Source: Hofstenia miamia
Lineage: Eukaryota; Xenacoelomorpha; Acoela
DNA length: 64,000 bases
Direction: 5' to 3'
Assembly: GCA_004352715.1 (NCBI GenBank)
Contig: SCFE01000104.1
Coordinates: 809,771 to 873,770, forward strand
In this document: piece by piece, positions 1 through 13,650 of the stretch
How positions within the stretch are numbered: position 1 is the first letter of the stretch
Layout: the number at the start of each line of letters is the position of its first letter
The notes under the pieces: model-generated
Seen by the model: the letters and a program-made list of their open reading frames with translations, nothing else
What the model was told of the DNA's origin: nothing
Databases searched by the model: none
Position numbers and translations under genes: made by a program

Positions 1-43
1 TATCTTATTTTAGATCTAAATTTGGTACATCTTAGTAGATCTA

Positions 44-690
44 TAACGAGACTGATAATGACTGTTTATATGTATTGTAACGTATTGTTATCTTTTATTT
101 AATTTTACTGTAGGTTAGGAAGCTGCTTTAGTTTATAGTTAGTTTGCACATAGTTTTATCTTTTTTTTCTTGTTGCAGCTAGTGTCGTGCCTTGTTGCCA
201 GTTTTAACTATCTTATATATAGGCTATAGGAAGCTTGTTTGTTCACAGCTAGTGTCACTTCATCTTAGTGTATTATGGTATTATCTTAACTCCACACATT
301 GTTGAGTGAGTTCGTAAGTCGAATTGTGACTGGCATTTATTAGCAAAAATAGTTAGGGCACACATAATAAATATTCTCCTTGTGAGCATGAGCTGAGTTG
401 TCGGAATATGGAAGTCTCGGAACAGCGGATGGACTCTTGGCGACTGGATACCGCTTTGGGCAGTTGTCCACCTCGATCACAGCGAACTGAAGTTTCGTGG
501 ATCTACCTAAACAGTAGTGGTTAATTGTTATACTTATGTGGAACCTAACATAGATTAGTTCGAGTGCAAAGTGTATTAGAGACAAATGAGCTCAACAAGA
601 TAGACATTGCCCCGCTTTGGAAAAACTGTTTGGCGTATTACTAAATAGATACTCTTCAATGCACATCTCAGCTTAGGTGATAATTCTACA
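44..690 (+). mobile_element. LTR fragment, Gypsy-like family
   Basis: From TAACGAGAC at 44 to TTCTACA at 690 this is a diverged copy of the LTR at 24564-25199. Shared landmarks in the same order are ATAACGAGACYGATAATGAC, AGGAAGCT, GCAGCTAGTGTC, GTCGAATTGTG, GGATACCGCTT, TAGACATT.CCCCGCTT and AATGCACATCTCAGC. It ends with the same CTACA terminus. No primer-binding site follows and no element interior is recognisable downstream, so it is probably a solo or truncated LTR. Its 5' end may lie at or before base 1. The alignment is by eye. Confidence 0.8.
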
Positions 691-3600
691 AAAACCTGCA
701 CTAATTAATGTAATAAATTAATACATAATCCAAATAGAAAAATTTTACATAGCTCAATTTATTTTTTAAAATCTATGTATAGACAAAAAATTTCTGCGTT
801 TTTTATCCAATTCATGGAACTGAAAATATCAATGAAGAGGTTTGTTAAAAAAGAATAGCAAAAAAATTCAATAACATCATCAACACTAAGCAAAAGCTTA
901 AATAAGTAAAAAATAAACCCTAAGAACTTGAATAAAAAATATTCTTATTAAATGAGGAAATTTTGATATTTTTAGACAAATTTGGAGAAATATTTGACAA
1001 CCTCTTATAAAATGAATTTGCTATTTTTCTGAAAATACCTTTCACTGCAGGAGACAAATAAAGATTCTGTAATTAACTGAAATATTGGATATATTCGTTT
1101 GCAACAGAGTATAATCTTAGTGTTTTTTAATAATTTAGTAAAAACTTACATTTTTTAGAGGGAAACATCAAATTTCCAACGGAAACATATTCAGTAAAAA
1201 GTGTTCTGCTTCATATTGGAGATAACTTTCAAATATAATTTTAGAAGTAGTTCTTTCTTTAAAAGATATATATTCAAAAATATTGAATTTGCATCTTTTT
1301 CTTGAAACTTGCATGTTCAGAAAAATTTTGCAGAAAAGCTAAAATCATTCTAACTCAGATGTAGTAAGTGGAGAAATATAGCAACTTGAAGAGTGTAATT
1401 TTTTTCCGGAATTATTCAAATCATATAGTTTTGTTACCCTCGTCAAAAACGGACATATAAGGATAAGTGATCATAACCAATGGGAAGTTGCCCCCATTTC
1501 ATTTATCGGATTATGCCAAATTCGGGTTCAATTCTATTCAAAGCAAATTTGCAAGTAATGCATAGGCCCCTCCTTCTAAACTGGTAGTGAGCTATACACA
1601 CTAAGCCGTAACTGTCTGCTCATGAGCTTTATCTGTCTGAAGTGCAAAACACTTACATCTAGAACTATTCTAAATATTACAAACAAATCTCTTGACTGAA
1701 TCATTTGAAAGTGTTTCAGCAACGAGTTCTCACAATGATTTTCAGTACACGACTGAGAATGTCTATTGATCACAAAGTAGCGAAGCTCTGCAGGACTATA
1801 GCTTGCATATGGCTGAATACTAAGAGAGAAATATCGATAGGCAAATGCTCTGACATAATATTGAGCAAGAATCTAGACCAAAAAAAATGAGAAATATGTG
1901 TTCACGTAACGAATGGAGTTGAAATTTTGCAAGGTAATGGCTAACTTAGGTACAAAATTTTTGGTTGCATACCCAACTAAAATGTGTTACATAGACAAAC
2001 AAATTTAACAATTGCAGGATGAAATTAATATATTTGTTTTATATATACCTCAGGAAATAATCATAAAATTAATACCAGTTTGTTTTCCTAATATATTTTT
2101 AGGAAAGGTCAAAAAATGCTTAATTAAAGTTTAATTAAACTCATCTAAGTGATGACATCTTGCGTTGGAATAGAGAAATGCAAAACTGTGAAAATAATTT
2201 AGTATTTTACAATATGGTAGAAAGGGTAATACTAACACACCTCATGCAGCATGGCAAAAACATGTTTTGACGAAATAATTTGAAAATTATGTAAAATGTT
2301 TTAAAGAAATTACATAAAACAATGTGTCTTAATTCTAAAAAATCTCTGTAAAAGGAAGGAAACAAATTTTAACAAGAAAACCGCACCCATTTGGTGACAG
2401 ACATAGTCCATGCTTTTACGTTCACCTCATCTCAAGATGTAAAATAAGTAAGAAAACTCAGATTGGTCAAATCAGAACCTAAATTAGAATAGGTTGTTAC
2501 ATTTTCAGAAACTTAACTGAAATATATCTGATATTGAAACAGTTCTTTCAAAAACTGATGATGTTTTATATAATAATACAAACAATTTCTTTTTAATATA
2601 CTATTTCTTAGTTGAGTAGGCAGTTTGGACACAATGATTTCATCAAAGTTTAATATATTAACAATAACCCTTGCTGGTTTGAAGCAGAAATAACATATAA
2701 ATATTGCAATTTAGTCTTAAGTTTCAATTAAATATAGTTTGCATTATTCTAACAAACCGCACGATTGTGTCCTAATATAATGTGTAGGTTGAATTTTTTA
2801 TATATTTTAAAGATATACAAAGCTAGCTAGGTGAAATGCACATTGAATAATTAACAATGCAGCCTCCTTTGATTACAGTTTAAAATGAAGTTGACTAATC
2901 CAAACCACTTACGATAAATAGAATTGATCAATTATTAAGATTATTTAAGATTTTCCATCAATTTAAGCATAGATTTTCGTTACTGGGCCAATGATTGCTT
3001 ACCTATAATTCTTTCAATCTGTTTAGTTTCAAAATAAGTAACACTGAGAAATGAACTAGATCTTCCTAACTGCAAACAGAATCCCCTCAAGAGCTTTTTA
3101 GGGCTGATACAACACTTCATGTCAATGGAATCTATAGACACTGTTCTTGTCGAACAAATAAATTAAGAACATATTTGACTTTATTTGGATTTGATTACAT
3201 GAGAGGCATGCTTAGAAAAAATATTAAAAATACATTTTTTTCAGAGTTCCATCCACTCTTGTAAACAAAACTGTAATGCAACTTAGAGTCCTGTGAGACT
3301 GGTCATGTCACTCGTCTCTAGCTCTCGGGATTGGGACGGAGACTGGAGACGCGAACAGTACGGAAACGGGTCAAACTGATTTAAATTTGCTATTATATTA
3401 TATTATCTAAACTGACATCAGGGCTTTCAAAGTTCGACGAAAATATTGATTGAAATGTGAATATATTGCAAACTCTGATTTGAAAATTTGAATATTATTT
3501 AATTCAAATTTTCATTTGAAATTTGAAAGTTTGAACAATTCATTGCATGTTTGATATTTCTTAGAAAAAATTTTCACATACACATGAATTAGATATTCAT

Positions 3601-4991
3601 TAGAAATGTAGCAATGAATGAATTTATAAAGCCATTATTAATGCCTCTTCGCCGTTTTCGTTTACAATATCAAGCTATGTAATTTTTATAACCCTATAGT
3701 TTCTATAACGATATTTTAAGCACTTATGACTCCCAAATAATGAAGCCATCTCAAATCTGAAAACACCACCGGATAAAGAAATTTCATCTATGACGAGACA
3801 ACTTCTGACTTTGTGCAAATGAGTTCGGACGGCACTTGTATAGTCTATTGACGGGAAACAAGAAGAGGCTAATTGTTGCTGCCGTGAGATTTAGACTGCT
3901 TTATTGTCTGAACACTAAGCATATAAGGAATGTAATTGAACCAAAATGTAATTGAACCAAAATAATACTTTTTATGACATATTTTGACTATAGCAAAGAA
4001 GCCCACTTGGACATAGATGTGTTCAAATCCCCAGTTTCCTAAATTTTCTAAAAGGCTTGGAGAAAATTGTTTGAGAATGTGATTAAGACAGTTGGGATGG
4101 GTTAATACATTGAATACAATAGCTTTAAATATTTAAATTATATTTTTTATCAAAATTTGATCTTTAGCCTCTAAATTTTGGTTTGAAATTTGAGTTCTGG
4201 AATTTGTCAAAAATTGATTTGAAAGTTTGAAAATTCGAATTTGATTTGAAAGCTTTGCTAACATTTCTGTAATATATCAATTCAGTATTCAACGTCACAT
4301 GTACAACTTTAGCACAATTAATCTCGGTATAGGAACAGGAATAAATCTATAGGAGCGGGATCAGATGGGTGTGACAAAATTTCACGAGACTGAATCGAAT
4401 TAAAAACTGAAAATATTGAACACGTGGGGTACCAATATACATGTGTGGTCTTGAAGGTCTCCAATACCAGTGCGCATGTAGTTTTCCTACATTGATATGT
4501 GTTAATATTGTACTGTCGACCCATTATAAACACTTTTTGCAGTGATACAATTGCCTAGGGGGTTAACTGGTCAGTATTTCGATATGTTTACGAGATTTTT
4601 TCACTCGATAATCGACAAGATAATTCTGTTCAATTGAAAATTTAGCTACATTCCAAAGTGATTCACTTTCTTAATTATAACTAACATTTTTAGCCCAACA
4701 ATGTTTACCCAAACGGTCATTAAGTATATTTTGTACTTGTTCTATAGATGCTGATAACTAACTAGGGCTCGAGGATGCTTGCGGCTAGCCAATAGGTCGA
4801 GGGTCACAAACATCATCACCATAAACAATCCGTAGCTGACTCGAATTAGTGTAGGTATACGAATAGTCGAGTAGATTAGACGATCACTTTGCGTGGTTTT
4901 TGTAGCATGTATCATAAGCCGATAACCATTTTTTCTAAATGCACTTCTATTTTAATTGAGGAGTTTATTATCTATTATTGTTACATGCGCG
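691..4991. other. Non-coding stretch, no gene seen
   Basis: AT-rich unique-looking sequence with frequent stops in all frames. The only structure I noticed is a TTTGAAA-rich zone between about 3419 and 4260. No coding exon, RNA gene or intact transposon could be supported. Confidence 0.5.
3419..4260. repeat. Possible decayed inverted-repeat element, TTTGAAA-rich ends
   Basis: The left end (CAGGGCTTTCAAAGTTCGACG, 3419) resembles the reverse complement of the right end (AGCAAAGCTTTCAAATCAAA, read from about 4259). Both ends carry many TTTGAAA/TTTCAAA words. The TIRs are imperfect, no target-site duplication is clear and the interior has no transposase. It could be low-complexity sequence only. 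Confidence 0.25.
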
Positions 4992-5259
4992 ATGAACAAA
5001 CTTATTTTGACAATTACTGAGCTAGAAAATAATAAACAAAGTAAGCATTGGCGAAATATTATGTCATCTCCTTTGCAGCTGGATGCAATCAAAGAAGAAT
5101 AAGAACTGCTATTAGGGTCGACCGGAGGCCGCGGTTCTGTTTTACTTAAATAGAATGTTATTAGGTATATTAAATTCTGAGCGGTTACGGCATTGTATTT
5201 ATTTAAACGTAGGGGTCAGTAAATTGTGTAGGGAAGACCGACTTAGCCGAACGACTTAG
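4992..5259 (+). pseudogene. Fragment of a repeated protein-coding family (copy 1)
   Basis: Reading from ATG 4992 gives MNKLILTITELENNKQSKHW and then a region rich in LQLDAI and ELLLGSTGGRGSVLL. After a stop and a frame change the tail ends near VGVSKLC before a TAG at 5257-5259. The same peptide, in the same order, is encoded on the minus strand at 38935-39264 (LNKHILTIIEIENNKQRKHW, SLQLEAI, ELLSGRT, YLIVGMTKI). Amino-acid conservation between two diverged DNA copies points to a once-translated, dispersed gene, most likely from a transposable element. I do not recognise the family. This copy is broken by at least one stop and one frameshift. DNA similarity also extends upstream of the ATG (TTATTATC..TTACATGCG), so the true start is probably further 5'. 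Confidence 0.6.
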
Positions 5260-6589
5260 ACGAAGCATAGGTATAAGCGGACCTTATCTAATTTAACGAT
5301 TTACAATATTTCTGTTTTAATTTGTCATTAATTTTGAAATCACTAAACTTTTTTGATTGACATACAAACACATAAAGTTTCAAAGTGCTAGCTTTTCGCT
5401 AAAGGTCCCTCCTGGAAATGCAGAGCCCTCCTTCTCTGAAAGTCTGACTATGATTATGATAACTTCGTACCATTGTGTAATTTGAGCCATACCTCATTTG
5501 CAAGCTAAATATTAATTGTGACAAAGTCGTTCCATGACAATGTGTAGAATATAGGTGGTTGTTTGATTTTCTAAAATAGGAATAGATAAATACCGAAGTT
5601 AATAGATTTATTATATTGAACTTAAAAGTTAGAAATATATAACGTATTTAATTGAACTAAAGATTTGCTTGCACATTTCATGATTGTTATGCTTGTGCAG
5701 GTTAGGTATATGCCCGGACCAAGTTATTCTTCTCAGCGCCTATGACTATTGCCCTAATTTTCATGGCAGGCGGGTTATTGCATACGCTACGAAAATATTA
5801 TGTACCTTCATCATAATTATCCTTCCAGTCCGCCTTTGTACTAGATGCTTCAATTCAACTAAGCAAAATCAATGTTTTTAATGAGCTTCTCATGGGTCGA
5901 ACATTTTCTAAATATATTTTAACATTTAATATAATTCTTTAAGTCAGCACTAAAATCATAGCATCTAGTTTAATTTTTAATATTTTATGTGAAATTTACC
6001 ATAATGAATAATGCTACAACAAGCATACCACCATTATTTTACGAAAATTTTTAGACCCCTTAGAACATTTTTACGATACCCTACTGGTGCTATGCCAGCC
6101 CGGCTTATAGTGTGAGGAATCAGCGCATGACATTGTGACAATAGAACAAACTTATTAGAAAAAAGCATTAAGTTCTATTTCAGTAATGCATTATGAAGGA
6201 AAAATTTACGAGCTAAAATTGAATGCTATCAGTTATCACCTTATAACGTAATAGTTAATTTATTAATGATCATTCTTGTATAAAATTTGGTTACTGATGT
6301 GTAATTATTATTTCGTTAGATATTATAGTGAGGATAAGTCGGTAAAATAAGAATTGTAACAGTTGCAAGGCATTTTAAGTATCTTTTTTATACTTTGCAA
6401 GTATGTATTTCGATACAATTATGCAAATTCTTATTTACTTAGTAAATTTGGTCAGTTTTGTGTTTGGAAAACATTTGATTAAATTTTACATTTACTTAAT
6501 AAGTATTTGATGAATTTAGCACATAATACAATTTTTTTAATGCAATACAATTATAGTCAAGAGTGGTCGTGGAGTCGGGCTAGCCCGAG
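5260..6589. other. Non-coding stretch, no feature seen
   Basis: AT-rich sequence without a supported gene or repeat. Short open frames, such as the one near 5684-5881, have no recognisable motif. Confidence 0.5.
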
Positions 6590-6795
6590 TGGTATGTGGT
6601 TGCGTGCTAATTTGGCCCAAGTGTGTCGTGGAAATTGCTTGACTGTGCCAAAAAAATGTTTACGCAGGGTGTAGGTCTGACAATGTCTGAAAGAAATGAA
6701 TTGCGGTTGACAAATTTTAGCTAATCTTACATTAAATGGCGGAGCGGGATTCGAACCTTGCCCAAAATATGCTGGGTGTGGCTGTGCCTAAGTTT
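6590..6795 (-). mobile_element. tRNA-derived SINE-like element
   Basis: On the minus strand, TTAGGCACAGCC (near 6790) resembles a tRNA A box and is followed by GGTTCGAATCCCGCTCCGCC (about 6734-6753), a canonical B box with a tRNA-like 3' acceptor sequence. The T stem does not pair properly and the spacing is irregular, so this is not a functional tRNA gene. About 150 bp of non-tRNA body follow towards 6590. A tRNA-headed SINE is the simplest reading. It looks old and no poly(A) tail or target duplication was found. Confidence 0.45.
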
Positions 6796-8160
6796 TGGCC
6801 TTATATCCTTTTTGGTCTTGTTAATCTTGAAAACATTGAAACTACTCAAAAAAGCATTTTGAAATTTCCAACGTTATCTAAATTTTAATGTTCCAATGAT
6901 TTTGTTGTATAAACTTCATAAATATATTGCTTGGAAGATTGACATAGTTGTAGCTTCAGCAATAGAAAAATTTACTTTCGAAATAGTATTTCCTAATAGT
7001 TTAGTGGTAAACTTAGGTTGTCTGTGATGCTAAAATTGACTAATGGTGACGCATGCATATTAAATGGAATTAATATTTAATTAGTTGTAATACGATTTTC
7101 ATTAAATTTTATTTGAATTAAAAGTAAGCTTTCATTGACTACTCAATATTTCTTGCGTTTAGTAGTTCTAATTAAAAACTAGCGCATGCAATAATAAAAT
7201 TTTCTATTCACTTTCTAGTAATTCTAGCAACCATTGCTTCATGTAAATCTATGTAGTTTCCAGTGATCAATGGTGCTGCGTTTTGTAGGTCACTGCCTTA
7301 ATGGGCCATCTGGATAAAGAGACACAATTAAGGTTCCTAATAAACTGAACATGCGAATGATACGAATTAAGTTTTTATGAAAGGCATTTTCAAGTAAAAA
7401 ATTCATCTTTTTACTTCAGCAATTCATTTTAGCACAAATTTTCAGAATTATATTAGAACAATTTCACCAATAGTTGCGTCCATATCCATAACAGGCTTGA
7501 AAATGTGGAAAAACAGTTTGTGTTTTAGGTTAAATTAGGCTGAAATTTTACTTTGTTTCATACTGTTTTATCCACAATTCCTTAATCTAATTTTTTGTTG
7601 AAAAAATGTCAAATATGGAAAGATCTACGATTTTAATGAGTATACACATAATTTGGATTGTGGTATAAATTTGACTATTAACATATGATAAAATCAATCT
7701 TCTTATATATATGAGAATTATTCAATTATTAATACACTTTTAGTGTGGGCATATCCATAATTCTTATCCAGCTAAGAAATATATATATACATATATATAT
7801 ATATATATGTACATATATTATAAATCGACTTTTGCAAGATTTCATCCGTTTCTGTTCAAAGAATGTAAAGAAATTAGAAAAAATTTTTAACTGCTGTTTT
7901 AAACATATTTATATTGGAATTCTAATTCATCATAACATTAAGTTATTTGATTTAAATTTATTTAGATTTTTGAACGTAGAAATCATTGTAAATTTCATAT
8001 ACTGACAAAATTTTATCAAAATACAGTTACTTTTTGCCAGGGACGGTTCTAGAAATTTCTGATGGGAAGAACTGAAGATCTTAACCTCAATTTTTGCCTA
8101 ATATTTTTCACTCAAGATATGATTAAATTTTGATTCGTCATACACTTTTCAATCTTTAAG
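6796..8160. other. Non-coding stretch with a (TA)n tract
   Basis: AT-rich sequence with a (TA)n/(CATA) microsatellite at about 7779-7819. The open frame across 7745-8005 largely owes its start to that microsatellite and shows no protein motif. Confidence 0.5.
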
Positions 8161-8540
8161 TTATCATCAAGACCTCTAGTTTGAGCTTCTTCGAATTCAA
8201 TTAGAAATACGTTAATTTGTCTAATGTATCAAATTTTATATTAATATATAGATACACCTATTTCTGGCCCCATGCTAAAATTAAACGTGCTAATATTATG
8301 CATTATTAATCAAACAGAATATTGAATGGAGATATTGCAGACATATTCTATTTATCATCAAGACCTCTAGTTTGAGCTTCTTCGAATTCAATTAGAAATA
8401 CGTTAATTTGTCTAATGTATCAAATTTTATATTAATATATAGATACACCTATTTCTGGCCCCATGCTAAAATTAAACGTGCTAATATTATGCATTATTAA
8501 TCAAACAGAATATTGAATGGAGATATTGCAGACATATTCT
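8161..8540. repeat. Exact 190-bp tandem duplication
   Basis: The block from TTATCATCAAGACCTCTAG at 8161 to GACATATTCTA at 8350 is repeated from 8352 to 8540. There is one intervening base and I could see no mismatch. The period is 191. No coding content is evident. Identity this high means either a very recent local duplication or an assembly duplication. Confidence 0.9.
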
Positions 8541-11340
8541 AGTTTAGCAAGTAAAACATAATACCGAAAATTAAATCATTCAAAATGATCCCATTCTCAA
8601 TTGAAATTGAAAAGTTGGTCTCAGTATCGTACTGATCTTGTCTCATGTTGTTTTACTTATCCTTGACCACTATCAGTCGCATGGGTCCGGTATGCGGCAA
8701 TTTCCTTAGGACTCTATAGACTATGCCACCATTTTTTTTTTGAAATCTGGAGAGAAACTAACAAATTTGCTGAATTTTGAACGTCAGGATTATTAGAAAA
8801 TCAGTAATTTAGGAATTGAATCATCTTAGCTGATTTTTAAAGTAGGATTAGCATCGAAGCTCATTAAAATAGGGTTAGTACAACAGTTTATATGTGGTTT
8901 CAGAGACATTTTGTATTCATTAAGCGTTTATAGTATTACAGGCAGCATGGACATTAACTCATGTTAATACAATATGAAAAACTAAACTACTAAATCTCGT
9001 TTGCGTTCGATTAGAACTGTCGAATAGCTCAGGATAGGAATAGCTGATAAACTCCGGATAAGTCTTTGAAAGCTAATGAATCAATTGAAGTAACTTGAAA
9101 GCTTTGGAAATTTGATTGAAAATTTTATTAAATATATTATATAAAAAATTTTAAGGCATTCTAAAGGCTAACATTTGAATGTACGTGCTGAAAACAAATG
9201 TGTTGTAAAACAAAAGTCTAGCTCTACATCTGACTATCCTTTGTACAGAATCCAAGATAATGTATTTAGCAAACTTATCTTTGGAATTCTGTATATTCGT
9301 GTGCTGATTCCAAGAACTGCCACATTTTTTGTCTGGAAATTTCCTTCTAGGCGATCTTCGTCAAAATTATGCACAGACAATTTTTCGAAAGGCATGTTAT
9401 GGATGGTCCCTTTTTTCATATACTTTAGAAATGCTGAGATTTTCTTTCATAAATGCTTTAATTTTAGGTAGAAATAAACAAATGTTTTCTTATCTTATTT
9501 AAATGATCAATTCTGATCTTCTAGTCTTTTAATGCAAGTCTTTCAATTGTAATCAGATCACACCTACTACGCAAAATGAAGTTTTTTGCAAGTTAGTCCT
9601 TAGTTTTAGATTTATGCCATGCCAAAAATTCAAAATTATTATTACAATTAATGAATCATTTATTATCTTAATCTATTTTGCTTATTAATCAAGATACACA
9701 CAGCCATTCACTTAGAATTAGATTATTTCAATAAGATTACAATTTGTTGCATGATTGTTGCCACTGGACACTTTGATTCACTAACCAGCTCTTGTTAAAT
9801 ATATTGCAACTAAGGTCACACTAAAAGCCAACTATAAAGTTTTGGAGATTACGCACACTTTTTAATGAATATGTTTCTACAGACACATGTACCTCATTTT
9901 TAAATGTATAAGAACAATTGCAGACGACATATAAACATAAAATTGCTAAATTTATTCGAAATTGATGTAATCAAGGGGCAGGAAAGATCTAATAAGCTCT
10001 TTATTATTTCATTCATCAACATTCCTTCAATTAAAATATCTTGACCTTTGAAAATTAGAACTTCTAAAGGGTTCTTGCTGATAAGTGTTTACTGGATTTA
10101 TCCATTGGTACAAATAATGATAGTATGTTTAAAACATCTTATGTGAAAACTAGGCAAATTTGTAACAAGGTTTACCTGTTGAGTTTTGCAGCTTGATGAG
10201 CACTGTACCCACTGCTTGGAACTGAAGAGTGTTGTGTCATACTACAATATGCTTCAAGGTGTGCTATGGCCCTAGTGAGTAAATATCTTCGTCCAGGTGG
10301 TGTCTATTTGACTACACACAACCAAAAATGTGGATTACCTGATGTCAAAATCAGTTCAAAATAGAAACAGCGTAGCTGAGTAACTTTATAAGTAAGGTAC
10401 TCTGTTTATGAATATAAATTGATTATGCATATGAGATAATTGACTACTCATTTTACATAAAATATTGATTTTGAAAATTACATTTATATTCTTCATCCAG
10501 TTGATTTTGCCTTAAATGCTTGAATTTCAAAAATTGTTTCCAACATAGTGACTAAAAAATTTAATTGAAATTTAATTAATGATTGCATTAATGAAATTAT
10601 AAGAAAATGTCAGTGTCAATGTCAGACGTAAGCCAAAACTGACATCAATTTGCACTTTATTGTTTTCTTTTCAGTTAAGGCAACAATTGTACTTTTAGAT
10701 AGGTTATATGACAACTTACTTGTGTGTTCGATGCTATAGTAATATAAATGGGTTATATTAACAGAGACCTTAAATTTGGGAAGATGAAACCAATCTTATG
10801 ACAATTAATTCAACATAAAAACAAGTTTAAATTTGATTATAGTGCTTAATTCAATATGACTTTAAACTTGCTATTCTAAATATTAATAATTCTACAATTA
10901 ATCTAATTAAATTACTTAGCCAAACTATTTTCTTCAATGTTTCTTTATCAACAATGTATGGATTGCTGTTTGGAAAATGTTTATAAGGCTTTGTGCAAAT
11001 TTGTAGTTAAGAAATGTATACTATAAAAAGTTGCTTATTACAATATTACACTTCTTATAGTTCTTTATGCTATTCCTTATAAACTATAAAACTTCATGAA
11101 ACACTTTGACTTGAAGTAGAACAATAATAATTAATGTTTCATTAAAAAAAGAAATTACAAAAGGAATAGTTAAATGTCAGAATGTAGTGGAAATCAAACG
11201 TTAGCGAACAATCAACATTATAACGAACTTGGCCTATCTTAAATAGATATTTTTTTTAAATATTATTGCATTTAATGTTATGAAACGGGTTTTTGAACTT
11301 ACGTTTTGTTTTTATTTTATATATATAAAGCTAAAAAATT
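8541..11340. other. Non-coding stretch, no gene seen
   Basis: AT-rich sequence. An open frame of 98 codons at 9175-9471 overlaps an antisense open frame. Neither has a recognisable motif, and such lengths occur by chance in a window this large. No mobile element was identified. Confidence 0.45.
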
Positions 11341-11348
11341 TCTGTGTT

Positions 11349-11352
<4 letters not shown>

Positions 11353-11389
<37 letters not shown>

Positions 11390-11455
11390 TAATCAAGATG
11401 AGAAAAAGTGCTTGCAGATTTGAGAGATAGAAAGTAATCTAGCTGCTCAGTTAAA

Positions 11456-11490
<35 letters not shown>
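11353..11490. repeat. Two (TA)n microsatellites
   Basis: Uninterrupted TA runs lie at about 11353-11386 and 11459-11489, separated by some 70 bp of ordinary sequence. A further run lies at 12181-12204. Confidence 0.95.
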
Positions 11491-11491
<1 letters not shown>

Positions 11492-12318
11492 TGTTGTCCA
11501 TATTTTTGTGATGCTTGCAATGGGTTTGAGCAATATGAGCAATATATTCTGTTTGCTTAAAAATCCCAGTGTAAAAAAATGTCAAATCTCTTGAAGTTTA
11601 GATTCCCCTGAAAAGCGATGAAGTTTCGCACTCAAAACTGCTGTAAGCGGGTAAATACCCGATTGCCAAATGTTAAAATTTATAAATTTTAGCGATATTT
11701 TTCTTTCAGTACTTAGCTATTAAATTGACGAATTATTGATGATAGAATGCCTTGAGAATTTTCAAGAAAGAAATCATTATGTCATTGCGGATGTCACAAT
11801 GGCAAAATCAAGCATGCGCAACAAATTTTTGCAAATATCAATTGAATTTGACTGCATATAAAAAAACCCTTACTAAGGTGTTCAAAGGCTTAATTATTGC
11901 TGTGGATTGGTTTTATCAAAATTCTTTCATCCTATGTAAAACACAAATTTTCGTATTCTAGAAAAATGGATATTAAGAAATTTCTCAAGTGTTATGTTGG
12001 CTTCATTACTGATGTAAGAGTTTATGGAAAATTCTATGCATACTTTATCAATGCGAATTATAGTTTTTTGTTGGTGGAAAAAACGGAGGATTTAATATAT
12101 TTATTAATTGGCAATCTAATTATGGATATTGTTAGTGCAAGTTTTCATCGTTTTTCCAAGCTAAAATATGGAAAGCCTTTAATATATATATATATATATA
12201 TATAACAATTTTCAAATAGTGATAGCCTTGGTGATTATGTGAGTGACATTTGGTTTATGCCGAATGGGGACCCTACTAATTATATTAAAAATGTCCGAGA
12301 ATGCTACTTTGGATTTGA

Positions 12319-12380
12319 CGTAGTGGCCCAATCGAGGCTATTTACAGGGCCGGAGGAACTGTTCTGAGTTCTACTCCCAC
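12319..12380 (+). mobile_element. tRNA-like SINE head fragment
   Basis: The sequence begins near TAGTGGCCCAATCGAGG (A-box-like), continues through TTTACAGGGCCGGAGG and ends with GAGTTCTACTCCCAC, a decayed form of the B box GGTTCGAATCCCAC. The spacing matches a tRNA-derived Pol III promoter. No SINE body or tail could be delimited. Confidence 0.4.
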
Positions 12381-12639
12381 AAATTGTTGATTTAGATAAA
12401 CAATATTTTCAACTTTTTAAAAATCAAAGTACATAACAATTAATAATATTACTAAAAGAAAGTTCTAATTGTGAAGTTTACATAGTTCAATGCTTAAGAA
12501 AATTTATGCCACATCACGCTTTACTTAATGGTGGCTGCACAAAAGAAACACAATTAAAACAATAGAATTGATGACAAATAAACTATCATTCTTCCGATTG
12601 AACAATAATACCTTTTGATCTTTATGAACTACTGTAGGT

Positions 12640-13650
12640 GTACCTCAAATTGCAATGCACATCAAAGTTTTTGTATGATTATTTCACACCAGCAGATAAC
12701 CACAGCATCAAGAAATGTCTATCACCCGTCTCAGAGAACCCAAGCCGGACTTGCTTATTTTACAAAATTGTACTAAGTGTAAACGAAATCCAAAGATTTG
12801 AGAGGAAACTCCGAATTTTTACCAGACGTTTCAAAATCAGTGTGTAGATTTTGATTAAACCCATGCATCAAAACTTCTTTAAAATCTTTTAAAGCTGTTG
12901 TGTACTTGTTGATTTCATCATTATTTTCTGAGCATTTGGATTTTGATGATAGTGAATCTGCATGGTTCAGGAGAGCAATGCGCTTATTCCCATAATTTCA
13001 CCTCCATATAACTCTGGTCACGTCACACCAATGTCTTGGAGAAATTCATCTGCCTGACATGGAAATCGTTTCTTCAATTCTTTGAAAATCTTTTTGATGA
13101 CTTGCAACATAAAATTAAACTCAGCAGTTTGTTCTTCTTGTAGGATCGGATAATGTACGCAGTTTTTGAAATCGCGTCCACTTGATGTTGGATTGATTGA
13201 CAAGCTTCTTTACTTCACAATAGTACGCATATGATAGATTTTCAACTTTCCAAAGTTTGAGAATTCTGACTTGGGGCATCACAATATGAACAAGGATAAG
13301 AGCTGGCATGGGATTGAATCCCACAGAATATATTTTCCATTTTACGATCAACAGTACAAACATACTGAGTGTAGTTCATCAATGTAAAGTAAACTCAGAA
13401 TGTAGCAAACATTATTTTATATCTCACTTGCACCACACACATTTGCAATTATGAGTTTTCTTTACTCTAGTGTCCAGCATTGATCTATCAATAAGTCTTC
13501 TTGGACGCTGATTTGTATCCTTAGTCAAATCAACCATAGGTAAAGCGAATTTCAAGATCCTCCACTAGAGTAAATGCCAATCTTAAATCGAATGTTCTCT
13601 AGATCAATGTTTGAATCCTCTGGAATTGTCTGCCACTAAAATACGAAATG
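12640..13650 (-). pseudogene. Decayed TE-associated protein gene
   Basis: Reading the minus strand with frame changes gives a coherent protein relic. In order there are RPRRLIDRSMLDTRVKK (near 13500), GIQSHASSYPCSYCDAP (near 13310, with a CxxC pair), NCVHYPI, a helical segment IKKIFKELKKRFP (near 13080), then ALKDFKEVLMHGFNQNL (near 12860) and FCKISKSGLGSL (near 12760). This order resembles large uncharacterised proteins of invertebrate transposons that carry LLGIQS..PCxxC early and a GLGxxSEQA-type segment late. I recall the pattern but cannot name the superfamily. Several stops and frameshifts make it non-functional. It lies immediately left of a TIR at 13814 belonging to a different element. 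Confidence 0.5.

Noticed and set aside
6730-6800. tRNA gene on the minus strand
   Set aside because: The B box is good but the T stem does not pair and no proper D or anticodon arm can be drawn; kept as a SINE-like feature.
9175-9471. 98-codon open frame as a gene
   Set aside because: No motif, and an overlapping antisense frame of similar quality exists.
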